Made by a program: the position numbers and the translations under genes
In this document: piece by piece, positions 24,698-34,056 of the stretch
Layout of the letters: every line of letters starts with the position of its first letter
Position numbering within the stretch: the stretch's first letter is position 1
Notes under the pieces: model-generated
The model's database searches: none
Told to the model about the DNA's origin: nothing
What the model saw: only the letters and a program-made list of their open reading frames with translations
From: Dickeya zeae NCPPB 2538
GTDB lineage: Bacteria > Pseudomonadota > Gammaproteobacteria > Enterobacterales > Enterobacteriaceae
Direction of reading: 5' to 3'
Length of the DNA stretch: 64,000 nt
Assembly (NCBI RefSeq): GCF_000406165.1
Contig: NZ_CM001977.1
Span: 474,403 to 538,402 of the forward strand

Positions 24698-25747
24698 ATG
24701 CATACAACGATTGAAACTACCGGTGGGGCCAATCTGGCGGTTGGAGAGCAGAGCAAGGGGCAGGCTGAGATCGTGCTGGAGGTGAAAAACCTGCGGGTCG
24801 ATTTGACGACGCCGCGCGGCACGTTGCACGCGGTGCGCGGCATCGATTTTTCGGTCCGGCGCGGTGAAATGCTGTGTCTGGTTGGTGAATCGGGGTGTGG
24901 CAAATCGATGACCTCGCTGGCGTTGATGGACCTGCTGCCACGTAATGCCGAGCGTCGTGCCGAGACGTTGCAGTTTCGTGGCACTGACCTGTTGGCGCTG
25001 AGCCCACGTGAGCGAGCGGCGTTGCGAGGCAGCCAGATGGCGATGATCTTTCAGGAGCCGATGACCTCGTTAAACCCGTCGTTCACGTTGGGAGATCAAC
25101 TGTGTGAAACGCTGCTGGCGCACCGTAAGGTCTCGAAAGCCGAGGCTCGTGAACGAGCGGTGTACCTGATGAATCGTGTTGGCATTCCCATGGCGGCGGA
25201 ACGACTACGGCAGTATCCGCATCAGCTCTCTGGTGGCCTGCGGCAACGCATCATGATCGCCATGGCGCTGATGTGCGGCCCGGAGTTGATCATCGCTGAT
25301 GAACCGACCACCGCGCTGGACGTCACCATTCAGGCGCAGATCCTGCGGATGTTGCGCGAGCTGCAACAGGAATTTGGCACCGCGGTGGTATTTATCACCC
25401 ATGACCTTGGCGTGGTGGCACGTATCGCTGACCGGGTGGCGGTGATGTACGCCGGGCAGGTGGTGGAAACCGCGCCAGTGATGGAACTGTTCCACCAGCC
25501 TTGTCACCCGTATACCCGTGGCTTGCTGGAGTGTATTCCGGTAGCCGGACGTACCGTGCCGGGTGAGCCGTTGCAGGCGATCCCCGGCGTGGTGCCGAGT
25601 TTGATCGGGCCGCAACAAGGCTGTGCGTTTCGCAACCGTTGCCAGCAGTGTCGCCAGGATTGTGCGCAGGAGCCGCCCTATGTGACGCTGACGGAAAACC
25701 ATGCGGTACGTTGTGTGGACGCCGTGATGACGGAGGTAGCGGTATGA
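24698..25747 (+). CDS. Peptide ABC importer ATPase, DppD type
   Basis: 349 residues from ATG 24698, which has GAGGAG upstream; the longer frame from 24575 only reads through the repeat. Walker A GESGCGKSMTSLAL, signature HQLSGGLRQRIMIAMAL, Walker B ELIIADEPTTALD, and the oligopeptide-type C-terminus CAFRNRCQQCRQDC with Cys clusters seen in DppD/OppD. The repeat in front may alter its expression relative to the permeases. Confidence 0.9.
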   Translation: MHTTIETTGGANLAVGEQSKGQAEIVLEVKNLRVDLTTPRGTLHAVRGIDFSVRRGEMLCLVGESGCGKSMTSLALMDLLPRNAERRAETLQFRGTDLLALSPRERAALRGSQMAMIFQEPMTSLNPSFTLGDQLCETLLAHRKVSKAEARERAVYLMNRVGIPMAAERLRQYPHQLSGGLRQRIMIAMALMCGPELIIADEPTTALDVTIQAQILRMLRELQQEFGTAVVFITHDLGVVARIADRVAVMYAGQVVETAPVMELFHQPCHPYTRGLLECIPVAGRTVPGEPLQAIPGVVPSLIGPQQGCAFRNRCQQCRQDCAQEPPYVTLTENHAVRCVDAVMTEVAV

Positions 25748-26607
25748 ACCCGATAACCGCAGCAGGCGGTCGTGTGTTGCCACCTATTCCCGGCAACGAT
25801 GATATTGCGCTGGAACTGTGTGCACTCAGCCGGGTGTTCCGACTCAACCGCGGGATGTTTTCAGCGCCCGGTGAAATCCGTGCGGTGGACAATGTGTCTT
25901 TACGCATTCGCCGGGGGGAAACGCTGGGGCTGGTGGGTGAGTCCGGCTGTGGCAAGAGTACGTTGGCGAAAATGCTGCTCGGCCTGCTGCCGCCCACATC
26001 CGGCAATGTGTTGATTGAAGGGCGTGAGATAGACGCGGGCGATCGCCGTGAGTTGGCCTGCCGCATGCAGCCTATCTTTCAGGATCCTTACTCCTCACTC
26101 AACCCGCGCCGCACGGTGGCGGATATCGTCGAAGTGGCGTTACGGCTGCACCACATCGGCACACCAGCGGAGCGTAAACAGCGGGTACGCGAGATGCTCG
26201 ACAGAGTGGGGATGCCAGAGCGTACCCACGGTCAGTACCCCGGCCAGCTTTCTGGTGGTCAGCGTCAGCGGGTGGCGATTGCCCGCGCCTTAATCCTGCA
26301 ACCGGCGATCCTGATTTGCGACGAGCCGACCTCCGCGCTGGATGTGTCGGTACAGGCACAGATCCTCAACCTGCTGTTGATGCTGAAAAAAGAGCTGGGC
26401 CTGACCTATCTGTTTATCAGCCATAACCTGTCGGTGGTGGAATATCTGGTGGATCACGTGGCGGTGATGCGTAAAGGCGCGATTGTTGAACAGGGCACCC
26501 GTGAGCAGGTGTTTGGCGCGCCACAGCACCCTTATACCCGCGCGTTGCTGGCATCGGTACTGACGCCTGAGCCGGGGCTGGGAATTCCGACGATTGAGGT
26601 GGCGTAA
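25744..26607 (+). CDS. Peptide ABC importer ATPase, DppF type
   Basis: 287 residues from ATG 25744, overlapping the upstream stop by four bases and preceded by GGAGG. Walker A GESGCGKSTLAKMLLGL, Q-loop PIFQDPYSSLNPRRTV, signature QLSGGQRQRVAIARAL, Walker B ILICDEPTSALDVSVQ. It ends soon after the HPYTRALLASV motif and so lacks most of the Cys-rich C-terminal extension of longer DppF proteins. Confidence 0.9.
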   Translation: MNPITAAGGRVLPPIPGNDDIALELCALSRVFRLNRGMFSAPGEIRAVDNVSLRIRRGETLGLVGESGCGKSTLAKMLLGLLPPTSGNVLIEGREIDAGDRRELACRMQPIFQDPYSSLNPRRTVADIVEVALRLHHIGTPAERKQRVREMLDRVGMPERTHGQYPGQLSGGQRQRVAIARALILQPAILICDEPTSALDVSVQAQILNLLLMLKKELGLTYLFISHNLSVVEYLVDHVAVMRKGAIVEQGTREQVFGAPQHPYTRALLASVLTPEPGLGIPTIEVA

Positions 26608-26649
26608 CCCACGCAATCCGCAGAACGTGAACAGAAAAAAGGATCAACG

Positions 26650-28068
26650 ATGACACGTGAAGAGATGATGCAACATGCGGCGGCGTATTTTGACTCCGGC
26701 GTATTTCGTAACGTGCTGGCACGCCGGGTGGCCTGCCAGACGGAAAGCCAGAACGTAGAGCGCGCCCCGGCGCTGATGGGCTACCTGACTGACGAGATGA
26801 TCCCGTTGCTGGAAGCCATGGGGTTTGAGTGCCTGATTGTGCCGAATCCGGTGGCGGATCGCGGGCCTTTTCTGCTGGCGCGCCGCATGGAGCCAGCGGC
26901 GGCACTGACGGTGCTGACCTACGGCCACGGCGACGTGGTGATGGGCGATGCGGCACGCTGGCGCAGCGGATTATCACCGTGGACGCTGACGGCGGACGGT
27001 AACCGCTGGTACGGGCGCGGCACCGCCGACAACAAAGGCCAGCACACCATCAATCTGGCGGCGCTGGCTGTGGTACTGAGCGCCTGTGAAGGCCAGCTGG
27101 GCTACAACGTGAAGCTGATTCTGGAAATGGGCGAAGAGTGCGGATCGCCCGGTCTGGATGCCGTGTGCCAACAATACCGTGACTGGCTGGCGGCGGACCT
27201 ATTCATCGCTTCGGACGGCCCGCGCGTCAGTGCGGAACGGCCGACCCTGTTTCTGGGTTCCCGCGGTGTATTCAACTTTGGCCTGCAATTGACGCTGCGT
27301 GACGGCGCGCACCATTCCGGCAACTGGGGCGGGTTGCTCAGTAATCCTGGTATCCGGCTGGCGCACGCGATCGGCTGTCTGGTGGATGCCAACGGCCGCA
27401 TTCTGGTGCCGGAACTGCTGCCGCCACCGCTGTCCGCCTCGATGCGCCACGCCTTGTCCGGTCTGGAACTGGCTGGTGCGCCGGGCGACCCGGCTATCGA
27501 TCCACACTGGGGAGAACCGGGGTTGAGTGCTGCCGAAAAGGTGTATGGCTGGAATACGCTGGATGTGCTGGCGTATGTCACCGGTAATCCGGATAAACCG
27601 GCGCACGCCATCCCGCCGACGGCTCGCGCCCAGTGCCATATGCGTTATGTGCCGGGCAGCGATGTGGAACACTTTGCCGAACACCTGCGTCGCCATCTTG
27701 ATGCCTGCGGGTTTGAGGATGTGGACATCATCGACCCGGAGAACTGTTTTGAAGCCACCCGCATCGACCCGGACGACCCTTGGGTACATTGGGGTGTCGC
27801 CTCTATCGAACGTTCGGTCGGCAAACAGGCGGCGGTGTTACCCAACTTCGGCGGCGGTCTGCCCAATGCCTGTTTCCTGCGCACGCTTGGCTTGCCAACG
27901 CTGTGGGTACCGCACTCGTACCCCGCCTGCTCCCAGCACGCCCCCAACGAACACCTGCTGGCGGATGTCGCGCGCGAAGCACTGCACATCATGTGTGGCC
28001 TGTTTTGGGATTTGGCACAAGAGGGCCACGGGGTGAAGACGTTAAGAGAACAACATGTGATTGCGTGA
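26650..28068 (+). CDS. M20-family metallopeptidase / amidohydrolase
   Basis: 472 residues with AAAGGATC before the ATG. Zinc-ligand and catalytic motifs: YGHGDVV (ligand His and catalytic Asp), YGRGTADNKGQH (bridging Asp), EMGEECGSPGL (catalytic Glu and ligand Glu), IASDG (Asp ligand), and the late SQHAPNEHL with the last His ligand. The lid domain starts near LFLGSRGVFN. No signal peptide, so it is cytoplasmic. Its position directly after the importer suggests that it hydrolyses the imported peptide or N-acyl amino acid. Confidence 0.85.
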   Translation: MTREEMMQHAAAYFDSGVFRNVLARRVACQTESQNVERAPALMGYLTDEMIPLLEAMGFECLIVPNPVADRGPFLLARRMEPAAALTVLTYGHGDVVMGDAARWRSGLSPWTLTADGNRWYGRGTADNKGQHTINLAALAVVLSACEGQLGYNVKLILEMGEECGSPGLDAVCQQYRDWLAADLFIASDGPRVSAERPTLFLGSRGVFNFGLQLTLRDGAHHSGNWGGLLSNPGIRLAHAIGCLVDANGRILVPELLPPPLSASMRHALSGLELAGAPGDPAIDPHWGEPGLSAAEKVYGWNTLDVLAYVTGNPDKPAHAIPPTARAQCHMRYVPGSDVEHFAEHLRRHLDACGFEDVDIIDPENCFEATRIDPDDPWVHWGVASIERSVGKQAAVLPNFGGGLPNACFLRTLGLPTLWVPHSYPACSQHAPNEHLLADVAREALHIMCGLFWDLAQEGHGVKTLREQHVIA

Positions 28069-28183
28069 ACAAATATGACTGTGTGGACACATATGACTGT
28101 GTGCCCACCGATATTACTCACATCTTGATAGTGGCGTGTGTTGCCTTCTGGCGTAAAAAATTTTGCTGAGGGATGGGGGGCCG

Positions 28184-28343
28184 TAGGGTGAGCCGCATGG
28201 ATGCGGCGAAAACTCGTGCCGCGCCGGGAGCGCGTCACGAGAGGCCCGTTAAGCGGCCACCTATCCCGAAGGTACCGCGCTAGCGGCAAAATTTAGCCAG
28301 CAAGCCCAGGTTCACAGGGAGGCGGCGTTTGAGCCTCCCTGTG
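28184..28343 (-). repeat. Dispersed intergenic repeat, copy A, ending in an 11-bp hairpin
   Basis: Read on the minus strand, 28343 to about 28184 matches the sequence at 37901 to about 38050 (copy B) in blocks: GGCTCAAACGCCGCCTC, TGGCTAAA, TACCTTCGG, GTGACGCG, and CGGCTCACCCTACGG against TGGCTCGCCCTACGG. At its head is a hairpin, CACAGGGAGGC / GCCTCCCTGTG (28313-28323 and 28333-28343), perfect over 11 bp. It occupies the 393-base gap 28069-28461 between the peptidase and the LysR gene and could also act as a terminator, although no T run follows. No coding frame is evident. Confidence 0.6.
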
Positions 28344-28461
28344 TCGGGCGGAGCGAAAAATAGTAAAGATAAAATATGAGGTTAATACGCCCGAAACCTT
28401 CTCGGATTCTGAATGTGATGGCATGACGTTTCCGATAGATTCTGTCTCTCGGAGACCCTCT

Positions 28462-29394
28462 ATGCATAACAGTGAAATTCGTTACTTTATGGCGGTGGTG
28501 AATACCGGCTCCATTAGCGCCGCCAGTCAGCAGTTGTTTGTGGCGGTGTCCGCCATCAGTCGGCAAATTCAGCGGCTGGAGACCCGGTTGGGAATGCCGC
28601 TGTTTGAACGTAGTACCCGCGGGATGGTGCTCAACCATGCCGGGCATATTCTGGCGAATCACGTGCGGCGCAGTATGGCCGACATGGAACTGGCGATAGC
28701 GGAAATGGAAGGGATGAAGTCGGCACGCCAGACCACATTGCGGGTGGCTTGTACCGATGGGCTGGCCCTTCACCTGCTGCCAACCCTGCTGGCGCGTTTT
28801 CGTGAGCAGCATCCCTACGTCAATTTTTATCTGACGGTCGGCAGCGCCCGGCAGGTGCCGGAGTGGTTGCGTAACGGCGAGTGCGACGCGGCCCTCAAGT
28901 TCTGTCTGGCGCCGGAACAAGGCGTGGACGTGCTGGCGTCGTTTCCGGCACCGGTACTGGTGTTTATGGCGCAAGACCATCCGCTGGCCAACCGGGATTT
29001 TCAACTGGCGGATTTGAACGCCTGGCCGGTGGCACTGCCGGATCCCTCCTCGACCATTCGGCAACTGTTTGATCTCTCGTGTCGAATGAACAATGTGTTT
29101 ATCGAGCCGGCGTTTACCTGTAACCACTTCTCCAGCCTGTATGACTATGTGCGCACCACGCCGGAAGCGGTCAGTGTGTGTAGCCATTTCTCCATTCTAT
29201 GCCGCGCCAGACATGATGGACTGACGATGAAAGCGGTCAATCTGGATCAACTGAGTCAGCGCACCTTGCAATTACACACCGAGATGGGCAGGCCACGTAC
29301 CGCGCTTCTGGAGAGCTTTTTTGCGTTCCTCAGACAGACGCTACAGCAGCACGACCAGCATAGTCGACTGGATTTTGGGCTGCCGTTACGTTGA
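28462..29394 (+). CDS. LysR-family transcriptional regulator
   Basis: 310 residues from ATG 28462, seven bases after GGAG; the frame could also open at ATG 28423. The helix-turn-helix is MAVVNTGSISAASQQL through SRQIQRLETRLGMPLF, followed by the LysR substrate domain (LRVACTDGLALHLLPTLLARF, the strand pair around FLTVGS, and DHPLANRDFQL). It lies downstream of the peptide importer and M20 peptidase in the same direction but beyond a repeat, so control of that operon is possible but not shown. Confidence 0.85.
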   Translation: MHNSEIRYFMAVVNTGSISAASQQLFVAVSAISRQIQRLETRLGMPLFERSTRGMVLNHAGHILANHVRRSMADMELAIAEMEGMKSARQTTLRVACTDGLALHLLPTLLARFREQHPYVNFYLTVGSARQVPEWLRNGECDAALKFCLAPEQGVDVLASFPAPVLVFMAQDHPLANRDFQLADLNAWPVALPDPSSTIRQLFDLSCRMNNVFIEPAFTCNHFSSLYDYVRTTPEAVSVCSHFSILCRARHDGLTMKAVNLDQLSQRTLQLHTEMGRPRTALLESFFAFLRQTLQQHDQHSRLDFGLPLR

Positions 29395-29637
29395 ACGCTG
29401 TGCGGGATTTTAGTGTTTTTTTGAATGAAATTTTATTTCTTTTTATTGGTTTTTATTTGAATTTAAGTTTTCATTTTTAATTTATATATTAATTTTTAAT
29501 AAAAAATGAAGATAAAAACGCAATTTAAATTAAGTGGTTTTTCTGTAGTATCAAAGGTCAGCGATGAGGTGTTTTCCCTGCGAAAAACGTTCATCTGATG
29601 CCTGTTCAATCTACGTTAGCTACCCCGGAGCCTGACC

Positions 29638-30654
29638 ATGAATCTGGAAAAATTCCCGCGTTATCCTTTAACTTTCGGACCGTCGCCGATTACCCCGATG
29701 AAACGCCTGAGTGAATACCTGGGCGGTGATGTGGAGATTTATGCCAAGCGTGAAGACTGCAACAGCGGGCTGGCATTCGGTGGCAACAAAACCCGTAAGC
29801 TGGAGTACCTGATCCCGGAAGCGCTGGCGCAGGGGTGCGACACGCTGGTGTCGATTGGCGGCGTCCAGTCCAACCAGACTCGTCAGGTGGCGGCGGTGGC
29901 GGCACACCTGGGGATGAAATGTATTCTGGTGCAGGAAAACTGGGTTAACTATGCCGACGCGGTGTACGACCGGGTGGGGAATATCGAGTTGTCGCGCATT
30001 ATGGGGGCGGATGTCCGTCTTGACCCGGCCGGTTTTGATATCGGTATTCGCGAAAGCTGGAAGCAGGCGATGGAAGAAGCCTCACAAAATGGCGGTAAAC
30101 CGTTCCCGATCCCAGCAGGGTGTTCTGAGCATCCGTACGGTGGGTTGGGGTTTGTCGGTTTTGCCGAAGAAGTACGCCAGCAGGAAAAAGAATTGGGCTT
30201 CAAATTTGACTATATCGTGGTGTGCTCGGTCACCGGCAGTACTCAGGCTGGGATGGTGGTGGGCTTTGCCGCTGATGGCCGCGCCCGTAACGTTATCGGT
30301 ATTGATGCGTCCGCCAAACCGGAAAAGACCAAAGCGCAAATCCTGCGTATCGCGCAGCACACCGCCGGTCTGGTTGAATTAGGTCGCGAGATTACCGAAG
30401 AGGACGTGGTGCTGGATACCCGTTACGGCGGCCCGGAATACGGCCTGCCGAATGACGGCACGCTGGAAGCTATCCGCCTGTGCGCCCGTCTGGAAGGGGT
30501 ACTGACCGACCCGGTGTACGAAGGCAAGTCCATGCACGGTATGATAGACATGGTGCGCAACGGCGAATTCCCGAAAGGCTCCAAAGTGCTCTATGCCCAC
30601 CTCGGCGGCGCACCAGCGCTGAGCGCTTACAGCTATATTTTCCGTAATGGCTGA
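29638..30654 (+). CDS. acdS: 1-aminocyclopropane-1-carboxylate (ACC) deaminase
   Basis: 338 residues, the same length as Pseudomonas AcdS and very similar along its whole length. PLP lysine is Lys51 in GGNKTRKLEYL; YAKREDCNSGLAFGGN, SIGGVQSNQTRQVAA and VCSVTGSTQAGMVVGF are conserved. The residues that separate ACC deaminase from D-cysteine desulfhydrase are present: the VYEGKSMHGM segment keeps the Tyr294-Glu295 pair and YAHLGGAPAL the Leu322 equivalent. It cleaves ACC, the plant ethylene precursor, to ammonia and 2-oxobutyrate in the cytoplasm. The gap 29395-29637 upstream is strongly A+T-rich and should carry the promoter. Confidence 0.93.
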   Translation: MNLEKFPRYPLTFGPSPITPMKRLSEYLGGDVEIYAKREDCNSGLAFGGNKTRKLEYLIPEALAQGCDTLVSIGGVQSNQTRQVAAVAAHLGMKCILVQENWVNYADAVYDRVGNIELSRIMGADVRLDPAGFDIGIRESWKQAMEEASQNGGKPFPIPAGCSEHPYGGLGFVGFAEEVRQQEKELGFKFDYIVVCSVTGSTQAGMVVGFAADGRARNVIGIDASAKPEKTKAQILRIAQHTAGLVELGREITEEDVVLDTRYGGPEYGLPNDGTLEAIRLCARLEGVLTDPVYEGKSMHGMIDMVRNGEFPKGSKVLYAHLGGAPALSAYSYIFRNG

Positions 30655-30684
30655 TTGCCGCTGTGGCGATTGCTGTTGTCGCGT

Positions 30685-30710
30685 ATAACGCCGGGCTTGC
30701 CCGGCGTTAT
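30685..30710. terminator. Bidirectional terminator between acdS and acdR
   Basis: Perfect 12-bp inverted repeat ATAACGCCGGGC / GCCCGGCGTTAT with a minimal loop, followed on the plus strand by TGTTTG and flanked on the other side by A/T-rich bases. It sits between two converging genes, so it can end both transcripts. Confidence 0.7.
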
Positions 30711-30727
30711 TGTTTGCCACTTGGCTT

Positions 30728-31228
30728 TTAAAACACCAACTGTGTTGTCGAGAGCACTTCCCGCAAGCCGATAAAGGAGCGGATCTGACGCACACCCGGC
30801 AGGAACAGCAACTGTTCGGCGTGCAGTTTATTGAAGCTCTGGTTGTCTTTGGTGCGGATCATCAGGATGTAGTCGAACTCGCCGGTGACCACGTGGCACT
30901 CCATGCAACCGCTGATCTTCTGCACCGCGGCTTCAAAATCTTCAAAACTTTTCGGGGTGGAGCGATCAAGCACGACACCGATCAATACCACCATGCCGAC
31001 ATTCAACGCCTGTGGGTTCAGCAGCGCGACATAGCCTTTGATTAACCCTATCTGCTTCAGGCGTTCCACACGTCGCAGACAGGCCGGTGCGCTGAGCTTG
31101 ACCTTTTCCGCCAGCGCCACATTGGAAATAGAGGAATCAGACTGGAGATAACGCAGAATCGCCAGATCAAAGCGGTCAAGATTGAGGCCTTTGTCGTCTG
31201 GGCTGTCGGCTGTCGCGTTGGTTTTCAT
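30728..31228 (-). CDS. acdR: Lrp/AsnC-family regulator, probable AcdR
   Basis: 166 residues. Lrp-type helix-turn-helix at residues 18-60 (LDRFDLAILRYLQSDSSISN, then LAEKVKLSAPACLRRVERLK), then the RAM ligand domain (VVLIGVVLDR, VTGEFDYILMIRTKD, LPGVRQIRSFIGL). Its only close functional neighbour is acdS, and Lrp-like AcdR proteins regulate acdS. Here the gene is downstream and convergent, whereas AcdR genes often lie upstream and divergent, so the usual shared promoter is absent. The product name rests on this context. Confidence 0.75.
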   Translation of the reverse strand: MKTNATADSPDDKGLNLDRFDLAILRYLQSDSSISNVALAEKVKLSAPACLRRVERLKQIGLIKGYVALLNPQALNVGMVVLIGVVLDRSTPKSFEDFEAAVQKISGCMECHVVTGEFDYILMIRTKDNQSFNKLHAEQLLFLPGVRQIRSFIGLREVLSTTQLVF

Positions 31229-31450
31229 GATGGTCGAGTCTCAGTAAGAATCTGTCTTAATGTCGGTGAGCGGCGCAGTAAAATTGCGCATAAACTGAGT
31301 ATGACGCAATGTATTCAACATGGCACGGGACTTTATCGTCAGAGATTCGATGGCGCGACAGGTTTCTGTGGCGTGTGCGCTTAAAGACAAGGGGGTGGGA
31401 GGGGGAAAGCAGGAAGAGAGCGGCGCGCGCAACGGGCACGCCGCCAGAGA

Positions 31451-31981
31451 TTATTTCTGCAATTTGGCCTGTTTCAGGGCGTTGTACAAACGTGCCTTGT
31501 CGTGTTCGCTGAGGTTCTTCTGCGTAACGGCGTGCATAAACGCCGTGTGATTCAACTGGCTCAGGCTGCCGCCTTGTTTGTGCAGCGTATCGGCGAGTTG
31601 TTGCAGCAGAACGCCGTTCAGTTTAGCGATTTGCGCGCGCACTTCGTCTAACGGACGGGGCTGCCAGTCTTTCTCCGGCACGGCCAGCCAGTCAGCGCGG
31701 TAACGATACTGAATCGCCTTGGCGGCATCCATCTGCGCTTGAATAAAGGGGGTAACGGAATCTGCATCCAGCCCGTACTGCGTGGCCTGCTGTCGGCTGG
31801 CTTTCAGTACGTTATCCTCTTGTTGCAGGTCCTCAATCGCCAGATGATGAGCCGCTTTGTAGCCAGCCACATCTTTCATGTAGCCGAGGCGTTGGTTAAC
31901 CAGTGAGGCTAAATCGGCGCTTTCCGCTGCCAGCGCACTGGTGCTGATCAGGCAGGCTACCAGACACATTGTCCGTAACAT
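31451..31981 (-). CDS. Secreted chorismate mutase, AroQ-gamma type
   Basis: 176 residues from ATG 31981 (GGAG upstream), with a signal peptide (MLRTMCLVACLISTSALA, cut near AAE). The mature helix-rich protein shows the AroQ pattern: LVNQRLGYMKDVAGYK with catalytic Arg and Lys, then DNVLKASRQQA and QAQMDAAKAIQYRY. Periplasmic or secreted monofunctional mutases of this type convert chorismate to prephenate outside the cytoplasm and are found in plant and animal pathogens. It lies in the same neighbourhood as acdS. The long N-terminal extension of the frame (to 32062) is not used. Confidence 0.85.
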   Translation of the reverse strand: MLRTMCLVACLISTSALAAESADLASLVNQRLGYMKDVAGYKAAHHLAIEDLQQEDNVLKASRQQATQYGLDADSVTPFIQAQMDAAKAIQYRYRADWLAVPEKDWQPRPLDEVRAQIAKLNGVLLQQLADTLHKQGGSLSQLNHTAFMHAVTQKNLSEHDKARLYNALKQAKLQK

Positions 31982-32372
31982 ATTGTCTCCAGGTGGTTGA
32001 GAGTAAAAAGGCAGAGCCACAGTATCGACTCTGTCGTCACGATGCCCGCCTGCAGCGAACACCGTGGTAACGCCTGACTATCTTAAGTGCATGACATGAC
32101 ATTCCGCGTCATGTGAAGGGTATGGATTCGTAACCAGACGTACCTGGTCTTTTGCATTTCGTGCGGTAGTTTCAGTGCGTTACTGTGTGTTGCCGTTTTA
32201 TCTGTCCGTCCCGCCAGCCTTGGTGGCACGCCCTTCATCGCCGCAGAATCATCGGTATCTGGTGGCAGCAATCAGAAGAGCGAGCCGTGAACGCCGGTTC
32301 ATTTTTATAAAATTTTCATACTGTTGGACATACATTGATACAGGTCGCCCACCGATGAAGCGAAGCATCGTA

Positions 32373-33608
32373 TCAACGGGATATATCGGGGTGGGGAGAG
32401 GACAGCGGCGTGTTTTCCCGTTTTTTACGCCGCAGGCCAATCAACAGCCCGATGCCTGCCAGTAGCGAGAGCGTGATAGCGATATGCATAAATCGGGTCA
32501 GTGGCCAGCCCTCGTGCTCGGACAAAAACAGAAAGACTCCCATCAACGGCAGCACTGACTGATTCAGCAGCACAATGAGCGATGAAGCGCTGGCCAGTCG
32601 CTCGTAGGGGATGAGCGTCAGGCGCAGTGTGCGCATGATATTGCCGGTAAATACCTTGCCGACAATGCCCAGTGAATAGAAGGTCAGGAAGGGCCCTAAC
32701 TGGTCGAGCGTCGTGGTCAGCAGCAGCGACGCGATGACGATAAGGCCCAGCCCGATCGCCAGCAGCGTTTCCCGGCTCAGACGGTTGAGGGCGGCACCAT
32801 AAACTAGCGTGGATAAAAATCCTGCCGCACCGGCGCAGATATCAATGAAACCAAAATATTTCACTGATAATCCCATTCGGTTTTCAATCAATGCCGCACC
32901 GCTGGACTCCACTAACCCATCAAACATATTATTTCCCAGCGCCAGTACGATCATCAAAATAATAAATGGACTTTTGATGATCGTTAGTAACGGAAATGAA
33001 TTTATTTTGGCAGATTGTGGTGTATTCATTTTATTTTCTGATACATCGTCTGATGTGAAAGTAAACAGGCGAGAAGTCAGAAAATAATAGGCGTTGCATA
33101 AATAGAGTGTGGCGGCAATATACAGTAGCGTCAGAAAACCGTATTCGTATAACACCATACCGATCAGCGGCCCCAGCACCATGCCAAGTAAATCTAATCG
33201 GGTCAATACATTGGCATCGCGGTCAATATGACGGCTGTGGGCGGCGATCAGCTTTTCCACGGCAGTAATGGTTTGCGCGTTACCGATGGAAACCCCCGCC
33301 CCCAGCAACCCACAGGTTAAGGCCAGGATCAACGGTTGTTCGTTAAAATTCAGTACCAGGCACAGCAGCAGGCAACCGAATGCCTTGAGTGCATCGGAAG
33401 CGATGGATACAGGGCGCACCCCCAAACGGTCAATCAATACGCCAAGTGCCGGGGTTATCACGATACGTGGCAGCCACCATAACATATAAGACAAGCCGGA
33501 ATAGGTCAGGCTTTGGGTTTCGGCATAGACCAGTACCGGAATAAGGAACACCATCAAGCCATCGGCGATAAACACCAATGTGAGAAAAAATAGCAAAACC
33601 GGACTCAT
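32373..33608 (-). CDS. MFS transporter of unknown substrate
   Basis: 411 residues with about 12 hydrophobic segments. Motif-A-like GVLIDRLGVRPVSIASDALK lies between the second and third segments, and a polar central loop (SDDVSENKMNTPQ) divides the two halves. Overall similarity is to small-molecule or metabolite exporters of the ENTS type, but I cannot name a substrate. Base use in the middle is A+T-rich compared with neighbours, suggesting separate ancestry. Confidence 0.7.
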   Translation of the reverse strand: MSPVLLFFLTLVFIADGLMVFLIPVLVYAETQSLTYSGLSYMLWWLPRIVITPALGVLIDRLGVRPVSIASDALKAFGCLLLCLVLNFNEQPLILALTCGLLGAGVSIGNAQTITAVEKLIAAHSRHIDRDANVLTRLDLLGMVLGPLIGMVLYEYGFLTLLYIAATLYLCNAYYFLTSRLFTFTSDDVSENKMNTPQSAKINSFPLLTIIKSPFIILMIVLALGNNMFDGLVESSGAALIENRMGLSVKYFGFIDICAGAAGFLSTLVYGAALNRLSRETLLAIGLGLIVIASLLLTTTLDQLGPFLTFYSLGIVGKVFTGNIMRTLRLTLIPYERLASASSLIVLLNQSVLPLMGVFLFLSEHEGWPLTRFMHIAITLSLLAGIGLLIGLRRKKRENTPLSSPHPDISR

Positions 33609-34056
33609 GGGATAAATACCCCTGACAGTCTCCCCGTCATGTTCAGGTGGCGGATACGCCGGTTTTTTTCGCCATCCTTGCCGATTGCTTTATCAGCGTT
33701 GATCGTTCTATCAGCATCGACTGTTCTATCCGCTGCTGAGGATGGGCTGCACCGTCGCGTCCTGCTACCCAATTATTTAGGGTATATCAGGTCATGTTTT
33801 GTAAATTAAAAAAATGACGTAAGCGGGAAGTGGAAAATAAACGCTACGGCATCGTGTAAGACGACAAATATAATAATGTGTTGCTGAGAAAGTAAATGTT
33901 TATTTATTGACAAAACAAGTAATAAACATTTTTTGTTTAAATAATTTCACCGCTTATTATCAAATTTGCAGAAAAACACTGAATGTATCAGTCATGTTGT
34001 TGTCATGACTTTCTGACTATTCTGTCACAGTAGGCAGATGAACACAGGAGTGCAGC
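33609..34056. other. Intergenic region with promoters, no gene seen
   Basis: 448 bases between the MFS gene (leftward) and the HD hydrolase gene (rightward). The right two thirds are very A+T-rich. It must carry promoters in both directions. I see no open frame with a ribosome site, no strong hairpin and no repeat. Confidence 0.6.

Noticed and set aside
29395..29637. Possible replication origin or small RNA in the A+T-rich run before acdS
   Set aside because: No repeated DnaA-like boxes or terminator hairpin could be seen; an A+T-rich promoter region is enough to explain it.
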